Positions 12,333 to 22,540 of a stretch of DNA of 64,000 nt are shown here, piece after piece; within the stretch, counting starts at the first letter, position 1; each line of letters starts with the position of its first letter. The stretch is from Eutreptiella sp. 'Long Island Sound 2002'. Taxonomy: Eukaryota; Euglenozoa; Euglenophyceae; Eutreptiales; Eutreptiaceae. The DNA lies in NCBI GenBank assembly GCA_964036045.1, contig OZ038378.1:166703963-166767962 (forward strand), in the 5' to 3' direction. The notes under the pieces were generated by a model. That model ran no database searches. It was given only the letters and a program-made list of their open reading frames with translations, and was not told the origin of the DNA. Position numbers and translations under genes: made by a program.

Positions 12333-14480
12333 TCATACATCCCCCACTCTCTTCCACGCTTCTTGGGCCCCCTCATCACCCAGCAACAACAAAGCAGCTG
12401 CCAAGATAGCGTGCACGTTGCTGGCGGCAAGGCGCTGTGTTGCGCTTTCGGAATCCAGAGCGGACTCCAAAACCTTCAGCAGGGCAGGGAGGTCTTTGAG
12501 TGAGAGAGCATTCAGGGCGGCACGAGGGTTGTGAGCGAGAAGATTGGACAGAGCCCAAAGTGCATCTGTGAGAGCCTCTCCAGCCGCACCATAAGTTGCA
12601 AACGCCATGAGCTGCCTGGCGGCACCCGCCTCAAGAAGCATCATCTTGCAATCACTGCGATTTCTGAGCAATTCCAAAATGGCAGATGTGGCCGCAGCCT
12701 TGTCGCAGCGGCTGCCAGACTCCAGCAATGCCACAAGGGCGTCCATGGCCCTGATGAGGGCCCCTGTGGCCTGTTGAAGATGCTCCGCCAGCCCTGCCAG
12801 GGCGGTCAACGCGAACTGCTTCTGCTCCGCATCTCCACTCTGTACCATCGCCGACAGCGCATCGACCGCACCCTCCGCCACAAGGACCGAGCAGTGGGGC
12901 TCCGAGGCGCAAAGCGCGCCCAAGAGGCGTGCGGCTTCCGCCCTTGTGCCCTCGGGACCGGATGTCGCGCGCGCAACCAGCCGCCGGACGGCACCCGCGG
13001 CCACTATCATTGTCCTGTAGCCCTCACTCTGTTGGGCAAACACGTGGAGTGCGGACATCACTTGCGGGTCCGAGTCCAGGGCGTCAACGAGAGACCCCAC
13101 GATTCCCACGAGGAGCCCAAAAAGCGGCGGCGCATCCCCAGCCTCACCCAGCACCGCCAGAGCCTTCGCGGCCGCCTCCCTATCCTCCTTCGACTGCCCG
13201 TCACGCAGCGCCGTGGCCAACGGAGACACGGCACCCAACGCCCCCGCCATCTCCGCTGCGCTCGCGTCTCCTTCCATCAGCCGTGCCAGGGCCGCGGCTG
13301 GAAGGGCTGCCCCCTTCGTGTCACAGTCGACAAGGGTGACGAGGGGAGGGATGGCCCCGGCTTCAACGATCTCCCGTTTGGTGGGCTCGTGCTCCGCCAG
13401 CCGCAGCAGCGCGTGCACCGCGGCCCTGTGCAGCAGCTTCGCGGGGCCGTCCGCGGCGCCGCACTCGAAACGCAGGGCCTCCACCAGCGCGTCCACGCCC
13501 CCCGCCGCCCCGATGGCCGGCTCGTACCCCCGCGCGAGGCACGCCAGAGCGTGGGCCGCGGCGGACCGGAGGAAGGTCGCGTCGTCCTGCGTCCCGTCGC
13601 GCAGGCACGCCACCAGCGGCGCCAGGGCGCCCGCTGCAACCACCGCCGCCCGGCACTGATTGGGGTTGTACTCGTTGGCGAGGGCGCCCAGCGCCCCCGC
13701 CGCCAGGGCCCGCTCGCGGTCCGCCCCGCACGACAGCAGCGCGACCAGGGGCCCCACGGCGCCCTCAAACTCCAGGTCGTACTCGTAGCAGAACCAGACC
13801 ATCTCGTGCACCGCTCGCGCGGCCTCCGCCGCGGCCTCCGCGATCCCCGACTCGAGGAGAGGGACCAGCGCCGCCATGTTCTCCGCCAGCGCGGCCCGGG
13901 CCCCCACCACGTCGGAGCTGAGGATCCGCAGCGTCCGCGCCGCCTCCGCCGCGGCCGCGCCGGGGCCGGAGTGCAGCGCGACGACGCACGCGCACACGGC
14001 CGTCGCGAGCGGCCGCCCGACGGCCGCGCTGCGGGTCAGGGCCCGCACGGCGGCGGCGGCCCGGTACCCGACGTAGTCGTCGTCCTCCGCGCAGCCGCGC
14101 ACGGCCCCGAGCAGCGCCTCCAGCGCCCCTTCCGTGACCAGCCTCTCCCTCGCGCTGTCGCTCTCGGCGAGGCCGGCCAGCGCCGAGGCCGCCTCCCCCT
14201 GCGCCAGCGCCGTCCCGGTGCGCACGAGGGCCACCAAAGGGCCCGCGGCCCCGGCGGCGACGACGGCGGTGGCGTTGCCGGGCTCGGCGGTGTACTCGTG
14301 CAGGGCCGCGGCGGCCGCCTCCTTCTGCTCGTCGGTGCCGTGCACGAGGTCCCTCACCAGCCCATCCAAGTCCCTTTGCCACGGGTCTGCGGGGCTCTCT
14401 GTGGAGGAGGGAGGGATGGGCGGTGTCGCTTCCTCATGCCACTGGGACCTGTGCCGGGCCCCTCCCCCTGACGACAGCAT
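12333..14480 (-). CDS. Armadillo-repeat protein, 715 aa, intronless
   Basis: From the ATG at 14480 a single open frame runs to a TGA at 12333. The frame is open upstream to about 14543, but only through a TTG, so the ATG is preferred. After a short N-terminus the protein is almost wholly tandem repeats of about 42 residues of armadillo type, with motifs such as GAAGPLVALVRTG and EGALEALLGAV. I count roughly 14-16. In the family these stack into a superhelix that binds partner proteins, as in importin-alpha, Vac8 and plant ARM proteins. No U-box, IBB or other extra domain is visible, so the specific partner and role are unknown. The first half of the gene is much richer in GC than the last third. 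A long plus-strand frame (12531-14471) is its antisense shadow. Confidence 0.85.
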   Translation of the reverse strand: MLSSGGGARHRSQWHEEATPPIPPSSTESPADPWQRDLDGLVRDLVHGTDEQKEAAAAALHEYTAEPGNATAVVAAGAAGPLVALVRTGTALAQGEAASALAGLAESDSARERLVTEGALEALLGAVRGCAEDDDYVGYRAAAAVRALTRSAAVGRPLATAVCACVVALHSGPGAAAAEAARTLRILSSDVVGARAALAENMAALVPLLESGIAEAAAEAARAVHEMVWFCYEYDLEFEGAVGPLVALLSCGADRERALAAGALGALANEYNPNQCRAAVVAAGALAPLVACLRDGTQDDATFLRSAAAHALACLARGYEPAIGAAGGVDALVEALRFECGAADGPAKLLHRAAVHALLRLAEHEPTKREIVEAGAIPPLVTLVDCDTKGAALPAAALARLMEGDASAAEMAGALGAVSPLATALRDGQSKEDREAAAKALAVLGEAGDAPPLFGLLVGIVGSLVDALDSDPQVMSALHVFAQQSEGYRTMIVAAGAVRRLVARATSGPEGTRAEAARLLGALCASEPHCSVLVAEGAVDALSAMVQSGDAEQKQFALTALAGLAEHLQQATGALIRAMDALVALLESGSRCDKAAATSAILELLRNRSDCKMMLLEAGAARQLMAFATYGAAGEALTDALWALSNLLAHNPRAALNALSLKDLPALLKVLESALDSESATQRLAASNVHAILAAALLLLGDEGAQEAWKRVGDV

Positions 14481-15169
14481 ACGCAATGCGCGGCGGTCCT
14501 TAATGCAACAAAACGATTCCCGGCCACTCCCGTCCACCGCCAACCGCCGTTAACGAAGCAACGACTGCTGCTCGTCAACTGTCCTCCGATCCATTCACTT
14601 GCTGCTGGAAACCGCTCGGGGCGATCGGTTGGACGTCAATCGCTGTCCGTTGGCCAGTGCCCTCACACTACACACAGAATAGTGGCGGACCTGCCGTACA
14701 GCACATCCTGTGGTGCGCTCATTATCTTGTGCCGTTATTCCGGCCCACAGCTCCCTAGCATTGTTCGTGTGTCTCACATCAACGGACGGCGGCTTTGAGA
14801 TGCGTATTTCTATGGACTTTTCATCCCCCGCCGCATATACACCAGTACCCCCTGATGCTTGCACAGTGCCCACAATGACTCAGATGCACCATCGGTAGTA
14901 ACCGACAGGGGGAGGTTGCAGGTGGGGATGTTGAATCGGCTACAAAACGGGGGGGAGGGGGGGCACAGTTCTCCATTCCAGACGATGGGGGAAATGTTGT
15001 AATGGGGTAATAGGCTGGAAGCTTTCATTGATAAGCAGCAACAGCAGAAACAAACCAGCAGCGCAAAGTACAGTCACAGGCATGGGCGATCTCCGAGTTC
15101 TCAGACCCAAAGTCCCGGTAAAATCATATCCACAGGTCTGTCACAAGGGTATTTCCAACCACCGTCATA

Positions 15170-15778
15170 TCAGCGTTGCTCCACCCATTCATATCTGCTA
15201 TTGCAAGTGCGATGCAGAGCACAGCTCATACCGCTCACTTCTCCAAGGGTCAACAGCATCGCAGCACTCGGGCGCTTGGCACCGACTCCTTTGCATCTGA
15301 GAGACCAAAGCACTACCAGCCCACACACTACCACTGCTGCTGCGAGGCTGTGAAGCCAACCACGACCTGCCCGCCGGCGGCTGTCTAGTGGCTGCCCGGA
15401 CACCCCAACAGCCGCTGTTGTTGAAGACGTAGCTGCACGGGTGTGGACGACAGGAATTGCGAAAGACGACGGAGATGCAATGCGGTCACGCACATGTCGC
15501 GAGTGGTCCATGTGCAGAGACGGTGGAGGTTCCGTTGGAGGCCTGCGGCTCACAACCTGCACTGCCCACAGGTGCTCAGCTGCGATTGCCCCGAACAATA
15601 TGGCCCCCACAGCAATCCCTAGGCCCACTGCAAGCCCCACCAGACAAACGGTCTGGTGTGAGTTGCAGTGACCAGGGTCACAGCAGCACCAGCACTGTAG
15701 ACTGGGAGGCCAGGGCGGCGGCCGGCGGGGCTTGGGATCTGGTGTGATGGCCGCTTCCCAGTGACTGTAGCTGTACAT
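15170..15778 (-). CDS. Hypothetical two-helix membrane protein, 202 aa
   Basis: An ATG-initiated frame (MYSYSHWEAAITPD...) runs to a stop at 15170. Two hydrophobic stretches fit transmembrane helices: TVCLVGLAVGLGIAVGAILF at about residues 43-62 and HSLAAAVVVCGLVVLWSL at about 142-159. A Cys cluster (CWCCCDPGHC) precedes the first, and a Ser/Thr/Pro-rich loop separates them. I do not recognise a family. It may be a complete small gene or one exon; no neighbour suggests a function. Confidence 0.4.
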   Translation of the reverse strand: MYSYSHWEAAITPDPKPRRPPPWPPSLQCWCCCDPGHCNSHQTVCLVGLAVGLGIAVGAILFGAIAAEHLWAVQVVSRRPPTEPPPSLHMDHSRHVRDRIASPSSFAIPVVHTRAATSSTTAAVGVSGQPLDSRRRAGRGWLHSLAAAVVVCGLVVLWSLRCKGVGAKRPSAAMLLTLGEVSGMSCALHRTCNSRYEWVEQR

Positions 15779-16429
15779 CTGAAAGCGACAGGGTCAATGA
15801 TCTGCTGACAAAAAGCGAAGGAAAGTTGGGCAAGGGATCTGGGAAACAGAAGCAGGGGGCGGGGGGCATGGAGGCTGCGGGCCACTTTGACCCACAACCA
15901 GTTGACTCAAGTGCACAACTATTGATATGGTGCAGTTTGTGAAATCGCGGAAGGTTCTAGTTTGGCTGAAAGGTGCTGTGCGGAACACATGCTACTGCGA
16001 CTTCCACAGAGGTCAACCATGAGAAAATTGAGGCAACAGGGAGCAATCGCCATTGACAGATTTGTGCTGTGAGATTTTTCGGCCTGAAGAGGGTTAGTTG
16101 ATCGATGGATTGATGAACGGGGGCAGACCAAATGCCAACAGGAGTGAATGGGTCAAACGTTTTTCTAGGGTGATGCATGACCAACATTGTGTGTGCAGCA
16201 GCACTACTGTTTCAGATGCTTAATGTTTCAGGCGTCATTATGCTTGGCAAGCTTACGGGGAATGTTTGCCCGGCACGCTACTTTTGTATTGACTATGCCT
16301 ACTTTAACACCTGTTTTACCCTCCCCTCAAGAAGGCCCCCAAAGCACAGCAGAATGACCTACAAAGCACATTGCATAGGAGAAACTGACCCAGTGGCTAC
16401 GTATCCCCTGCCATATCGGGGCTAGGTCA

Positions 16430-16770
16430 GGTGACCGGTGGCAATGCAACCCCTGCCATATGTGCGTCTCCAACATGGAGAGGTGTAACATGCCGGTTTC
16501 CTCAATTGCACAAGAAAGTTGAACGAACGAACGAACGGAGGAGGTATCATAGCGGCTACACAATGTGGGGAGGAAATTTGAAGCGGCTACATAACCCCTG
16601 CCTTCTGTGGCCCCCAAAGTGGCGAGGAAATCAGAAGTGGCCACATAACTCAAGGGGCCACTCCATTTGTGGATTGTCAGTCCATACCCCCTATTCACGG
16701 AGCCACTCAATTTGTGGATTGATCGCAAGACCATACCCCCAACTCAAAGGGCCACTAGCATTGTGGGGAT
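16430..16770 (+). repeat. Degenerate GGCTACA / GGGCCACT repeats
   Basis: Related phrases recur several times, such as CATAGCGGCTACACAATGTG, GAAGCGGCTACATAACCC, GGGGCCACTCCATTTGTGG and GAGCCACTCAATTTGTGG, with a short (GAAC)4-like tract near 16522. The stretch from 15.8 to 17.6 kb otherwise shows no supportable gene. Confidence 0.4.
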
Positions 16771-17639
16771 GAACATGTGGCTACACCGAGAAAAGTAAAA
16801 AATGGCTGGTCATGGGTGGGGGATTGGCCCAAAAGATGCCGGGCTCCTCCTCAGATTGGCGCCATCTTAGTGCAACCCCAACTCCTAGGGGAATGTGTAC
16901 CCAAAACACACATTCCGGGGTGAAATGTAGGAAACATCAGGCCTTGCTTTGGCTGCTGTACATGTTGATGGCCTTTTGATGTGGCCACGTACCAGGCCTA
17001 CCACTGTCCACTTCCCGACCCAGACCCCTGTCCCTACACAGGCTAGCACAAGTGTATTTTTTTGGGGGGGGGCTAACTCAAACTGTTCATGTGGGGTATG
17101 GCTGAATATGTATGAATATGTATGCCACATACACCTAAACACCAGTCGCTTATTACACCTAGGGCGCCGAGGCACCCAAAACTTTCACCACATGATACAC
17201 CCACCGCAGTGGTTGTCCGACTGGACTTCCCTGTCCCCCCCCCCCCCCCGCAATAGACAAACATGGCCTGGGCCATTAACATGGGGCCTCAATCGTCGGT
17301 ACTGATTGACTGCATGTCCCAACCATAGACACTTTCCACGGTTAGTCCATAAGGTTCTGTGCGTTCCAATGACACACGTTGCTTCAATGCGGCCTTGTAC
17401 AATTTTGGTCACGGGTGAGCTACACACGGTGCATTAAGCGATGCAAAATTGGTATTGGGCAAAGAGCAATGACCCCCAGCCAAAGACTTACTGCATTCTA
17501 CTACTTGCTCACCATCCATGGGCTGCAATGCATGGCACTCCTTCAACACAACCCCGGACAACGGCAAATTGGGTCTCAAAAAGAAGCAAAGAAAGAAATG
17601 AGCGGGGAGGCTATCATTTAGGGGGGTGGCTAGGCACAA

Positions 17640-17870
17640 CTACAGTTTGCGGTAGGCACAACTACAGTTTGTGGAAAAAGAATAGTCACTGCTCACGCTG
17701 GGACTGTACGAGCCAGAACTGCTCTGAGCATCAGTTTCACTGGCTCCCAAGTCCTGTGCATCTGATTGAGTGTCAGAAAGGATTGAAAGATTCAGTGTTG
17801 CAAGTGCTGCCCATGCTTCAGAGGAGTGTTGTGGCGGCGGCGGTTTGTCCAGGATTGCTAGGCGGTACCC
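17640..17870 (-). CDS. Possible Ser-rich exon
   Basis: The minus frame ending at 17640 is Ser/Asp-rich (SDTQSDAQDLGASETDAQSS) and looks like a disordered protein tail. No start or splice partner was established. It could belong to the same unidentified gene as the segments at 18477-19567 or be chance. Confidence 0.2.
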   Translation of the reverse strand, partial: GYRLAILDKPPPPQHSSEAWAALATLNLSILSDTQSDAQDLGASETDAQSSSGSYSPSVSSDYSFSTNCSCAYRKL

Positions 17871-18122
17871 CAGATGGCGCGGATGAATGGATGTCCGCCC
17901 TTCCAGACGATATGGGGCTTGCCCGTGTAGCATTACACCATGGAGGACAACATGCGATCTAACCGTCAGCAGCCATGTGAACGCATGAGGCATGGCCAGG
18001 CAACCAATGAGCAAACATAACCTAGGTCAGCCGTGGAGCCAAAGGCACTGTGCCATGCGACCCTCAGCGAAGCAATGGCGGGACTCAATGCCCTTAAGCC
18101 CAAGTCCAATGCTCCTGAATAT

Positions 18123-18163
18123 GCACACACACACACACACACACACACTCTCTCTCTCTCTCC
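18123..18163 (+). repeat. (CA)n(CT)n microsatellite
   Basis: About 13 CA dinucleotides are followed directly by about 7 CT dinucleotides. A run of ten C lies at about 18192. Confidence 0.9.
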
Positions 18164-18476
18164 GCTCCCTACCCGTTAAGGAAATGTGATCCCCCCCCCC
18201 CCATAGCCGGAATAGACAATCACACCCCTCCCTTCCCCTTAAAACAAGCTAAGTATGCGGCGCTTCATTCCCTCCCCTTGGAATACCCCCGTCCATAAGA
18301 GTTGGGCCTCATCCCCATCAGGGATGGGAGAGTTGGGGGCGGTGCGCCGCTGCGCAGCACATTTTCCAAGGGCACTATCAGTACTTCGTAGCTGTCGTCT
18401 CGGTTGGCAACATTGTGCTGATTCGCAGATCATTGGGTAGGGTAATTGTAACGGAGCTTGCGGTAATGGGAACTTC

Positions 18477-19567
18477 CTAGGACTCCTCATGTACAGAGGG
18501 CTGTCCCGACGGCGTGGCAAAGGGGTCCATTGCAGAGGCCAAGAGATCATCCAAACACATGGGCTGCAGATCATCATCTGTGGCATTCCCCGAGGTGGCC
18601 GCTGGCAACCACATGGGGTCCACTAGTGAGGGGGAGAGGTGACTGCGGGCGCCCAGCACGACATGTCAAACTCACCCTTGGGTGTCGCACGTGTTGGTTG
18701 CGTGTGCGGCTGACTAGGACCACTGAACACCACAGGTAGGGTGGCCAGCCGGCTCGCACCTAGCACCGCCTACAATAGGCGGGGGAGCGGCGGGAGTATT
18801 GGTGGTGATCGCATCCTAGGCAGGGAAACAACGCCCATCCTTGTACTCAGCAGCTCCACGGCCAAGACCCATCGCCGTGGCGCCTTGTGGTATCTGCCTC
18901 TATCTTATTAGCAGAGTGATTGCAGGGGGAACCGCGTTGTCGCCTGCGGGCCCTGGACGAAGCAGTTGCGCCTACGGCATAGCCACTCATACTGCATGTG
19001 TGTACACACGCGCTGCCATCTCAAGCGTCAAAAACCCCAGTCGCATAAGGTATTGTATGCCCCCTACCGTCATGGGTGCCCTAGGTGGCGTTTGTATTCG
19101 TGTGCTTGAGAGGACTTTGGATGCACCAGTGGTGCCATCCTCATCACCTGACGCATCACGAGAGCTTGAGGAACTCTCTGATGAACCTGTGTCAGGTTCA
19201 ACTTCAGACTGGTGAAAAATTCCATCCTGGAAATGATTCCAAGGGCCAAATGTGTTTTGGAGCGTGGTGCATGTCCCGTGTGTCTCCCTTTGGGTATACG
19301 TGGATTTCTTGACCCGTGTTCTGGTTTGGCGCGTCGCACCATTGGTCTTGGGGTGTGATGTCTCGCGGGAGTGGTGCGAGCGTGACGCGCGATTGGCGTT
19401 GGTGCCCATGAAGACTGCGAAGAGAAAGCTTCCAGCATTGAAATGACCACCTTAGGTGGAATCCGGCGTGGTGGCCGCGCTACCGTGACAGCAGTGGCAG
19501 AAGGGTGGGGAGGGGGGCATGCTTGTCTATTTTGGCTGGGGGCGCCATTCTGGCAGGCCATGAGCAA
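18477..19567 (-). CDS. Unidentified gene, tentative short-intron exons
   Basis: Several minus-strand segments look coding. The last, ending at the stop 18477, reads ...SLVDPMWLPAATSG...SVHEES and is rich in Asp, Ser and Pro. It follows an acceptor (GCGCCCGCAG) only 33 bases after a strong donor (AAGG|GTGAGT), and the phases agree. Farther upstream, about 19250-18987 has an acidic Ser-rich stretch (EVEPDTGSSESSSSSRD) followed by a more ordered segment. At about 19440 a 36-base intron-like gap (AAG|GTGGTC ... CTCTTCGCAG) follows a possible ATG at about 19561. The full exon chain is not resolved and no domain is recognised. Confidence 0.3.
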
Positions 19568-20038
19568 TGCATACTAAGCTTGCTTATACCCCCGTGACAC
19601 AGGCATATGGTCATAGCTACAACTCACATTCTGGCAGCACGGGGGGGGGGCATGGTTTAGCATGGTTTCACATTTTGAGCTGTTGGAGTTTTCTCGGGTC
19701 TAGATCCCCCACACAACTATCTGCCACCAGAGGCCCTGTGTGTGTGGTGGGCCATTTGTTGCATTGTGATGTCAAGCAAAGACTGAACGTGCGCCATATG
19801 TGCCCTAGACACGCATGTTAAAGGTGATATTGTTGTTATTCGGGAAAACTTTAACAACATCAACACACAGTTGACATTTTTATCGTGAGTTTTTGTAGCT
19901 TTTGTGGCCACCACGAGTTTTCATTATGCCCACGTTGGCAGGAGTTTGGCCCATGATAGCTCATTTTGCAAATTTGCCAGCCACGTTAAAAAGGCTAACC
20001 TTATAAAGTTTTAAAATGTAATTTTCAATTGATAGTAA

Positions 20039-20591
20039 GAGGGAGTACTCGCACCGTGTGCGCTCTGTGCGTGCACCTTGCCAAGTATTTGAACAATTTC
20101 CCCAGCAGATGGTCTACCGGGAGAGGGGTTGTAGATGGCACCTAGTAGGCTCTGAAGTGTTACCATATCCCCATGGTTGGCTCTCAATGGTTGCTGTTAT
20201 ATCCTGGTGGGCCTTGAATGGTCACTGTGATTTCCTGGCGTGCCCATGTGGACTCCAATTCGATGTGCTAGTGCCCGTGGGTGATGAACAATGCGCCCAT
20301 TGACTTCATACTTGATTGCCACGAACTGCCCGCATTCGGACGGTGCTTCAACAGTGGCTGCAACTGGGGTGCAAGTAGAACAGGTGTACGTGACAGCGAC
20401 ACCAGTGGGAAGCCATGAAAGAGACATTGCTGCGTGGGAAAACAAAATAAAGGATGTGGGCAGACAATTTGTGGCCCTTTGCCCTAACAACGGCATGCAT
20501 TACCCTCTAAATTAGAGGAACTGGTCCCGAGAACAACAAAAATACTCGCACCGTGCGTGCACTGTGCTCGCACCGTGCCCAGTACTCCCTC
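20039..20591. mobile_element. MITE-like element, 553 bp
   Basis: Perfect 11-bp inverted termini (GAGGGAGTACT ... AGTACTCCCTC) are each flanked by TAA, giving a 3-bp target duplication. CGCACCGTG motifs lie just inside both ends. No coding capacity is evident. A 3-bp TWA duplication is typical of PIF/Harbinger-type MITEs; the assignment is inference. A related end (GAGAGGGAGTACCCGCACC) occurs alone at about 60766. Confidence 0.45.
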
Positions 20592-20842
20592 TAATGCACT
20601 GTTAATAATAAGGCACCACCGTTATTGTTAATCCCGTCATCTGAGATGCAGACACCCAAATATTTCAGCTACCACTTTAAATGTTAACGCTCCCCAAAAT
20701 TCTCTCCCTTGCAGCCAAAACACACAAAAAACAGGGTGAAATCTTGTCTTTCCACTTCCAAACAGTTTGTGTTCAGTCCAAGTGACTCAAGGATGCCTTA
20801 CACCTCTTGAGACCCAGTGGTGGCGTCCCATAGGGTTGCAGT

Positions 20843-21132
20843 TTACTGGGTGGCTCCACCACCACCTAGAGCACCATCGTCAGGCATCGTTGGGGACACG
20901 TTTTCGTGCTCAGAGTCAGGTTTGGGGCCAGGCTTGGGTTTGGGTTTGCTGTTTTGGGGGCCGAGTGTGCTCAAACTGGCGCTGCGCCGCATCTTTCGTG
21001 GTGAAAAAGAGGGTGCAGTGGGCATCAAGTATTGTGTGGTGAAAAGAAGGTCAACAGACATGGTCAGCTCAAAATGAATCACCTGCCCCTGCACAACGAG
21101 TGACATCTGCTTATCCCAATAGTTGAACAACA
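20843..21132 (-). CDS. Putative terminal exon of unidentified gene
   Basis: After a possible acceptor (GAACTCTAG) at 21133, a frame reads LFNYWDKQMSLVVQGQVIHF and continues to a Lys-Pro-rich, then Gly-rich tail ending at the stop 20843. The first half looks like a folded beta-rich segment and the tail looks disordered. No upstream exon was securely joined, and I do not recognise the family. Confidence 0.35.
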
Positions 21133-21174
21133 CTAGAGTTCAAACCAGATTCAAAGCAAGAAACATTGCCTTTA

Positions 21175-22540
21175 CTACAGGGTTGCATATTTCCTTGATA
21201 GATAGCTATATCTGTACAGTTGAGGCATTTGTGCAGGAGAGCTTAAAAATATTTCGCTGAAGGTGTACAACACAGGGGATTTATTCACCCTCATACTCAA
21301 ACCCACACGTGGTTGGTCCTGTTGGGCACCACTCAGGTGACTATGCCAAGCACAATACCAGAGGGGAGGGGACCCAAATCGGCGTCCCAATTCTCCTCCA
21401 TCTGCACCAACCTGTTGTCCCCGAGTCAGAGTCACTGTCTCACTCAAGCTGGTGGGCTTGAAGGGCAGCCGGGGAGAGCGAGGGGCATACAGAGGGGCGG
21501 GAGCGGTGTTGATGGGCTCAGTTCAAGTAAGCCAGAGCACCATTGACAAACAAGGCCACAGCCGAATGGCCTGGCTGACCAGAGGAGGAGAACAACAGCA
21601 ACAGACAACGAGGTCGAGATTCTAGGCATGGAGAGCAAGATCTGTGTGCTTTGCTGTCCATTTGGGCTGTCTCAAGGGATGCTGTACGCTGCACCAATCC
21701 CCAAATGATCCATCTTAGGGTACCATCTCATGCAGGGCAAGAGGTGACTGCATGCTAAATGCCACTACCTGCAGTGTGAAATATCGCAGATTGTACCATT
21801 TGAGGCTGCTGATTCCGTGTGATATGACATTCAACAATGTTCTAATGTACAGTTGTGCATGGCTTGCTGCTTGGGCTGCACAAGAATTTTCGGATTTAAT
21901 TGTCCGTTGATGGTGTCAAGTGCCTTCCATGACAGTATGACAGTGGTGGCGCTGCGATGCTAGCCAGAAATCCCACAGTACTGTAATTAGATTGCAAACG
22001 CGTCCCTTTGACAAAGAACAGTTGCGTTTGGAAAACATTTGGTGTGCGCCCACTGGATGTGCACAGGTGGGTTTGTAGTTTCACTCATTGTTTACATGTT
22101 GCCTAACGGGACCTCTCACCCCATGCCCACCCAAGTGTCACAGGTGGGGCACGCGGCCGGACAAAAGAACGGGGGCATGGGACTGGCCACCACCCCCGTC
22201 GCTCTGGATTAAAGCAACGAATTATTCATTCATTAATTGCAGAGTATTCTTTGACCATTGCTTCGATACAAAGGGCTGCAATGCACAATATCCGAACTTG
22301 ACTTCAACAACAGAAATAGGGCCGACAGCCACAACACTGCTCGACTGAAAAGGTTGAACAATGATTGAAATGAAAAAGTCCAATACACAGAGGGATTCAG
22401 AACAGCAAAACTTTCGGATGAGCAATTTCTGTGCCTTTTGTTTTGCTGTTTGTTTATTTGTGGGCTGAAAGCAAACTCCTTGTTTCCCTCAAGTCTACAC
22501 CTGCTGGTGCCCTCAATGAACAAGTCCAAATGTTGCTGGC
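21175..22540. other. No supportable gene
   Basis: Only short overlapping frames are seen between the exon-like segment at 20.8-21.1 kb and the LRR gene. The sequence has no strong repeats. Confidence 0.4.
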
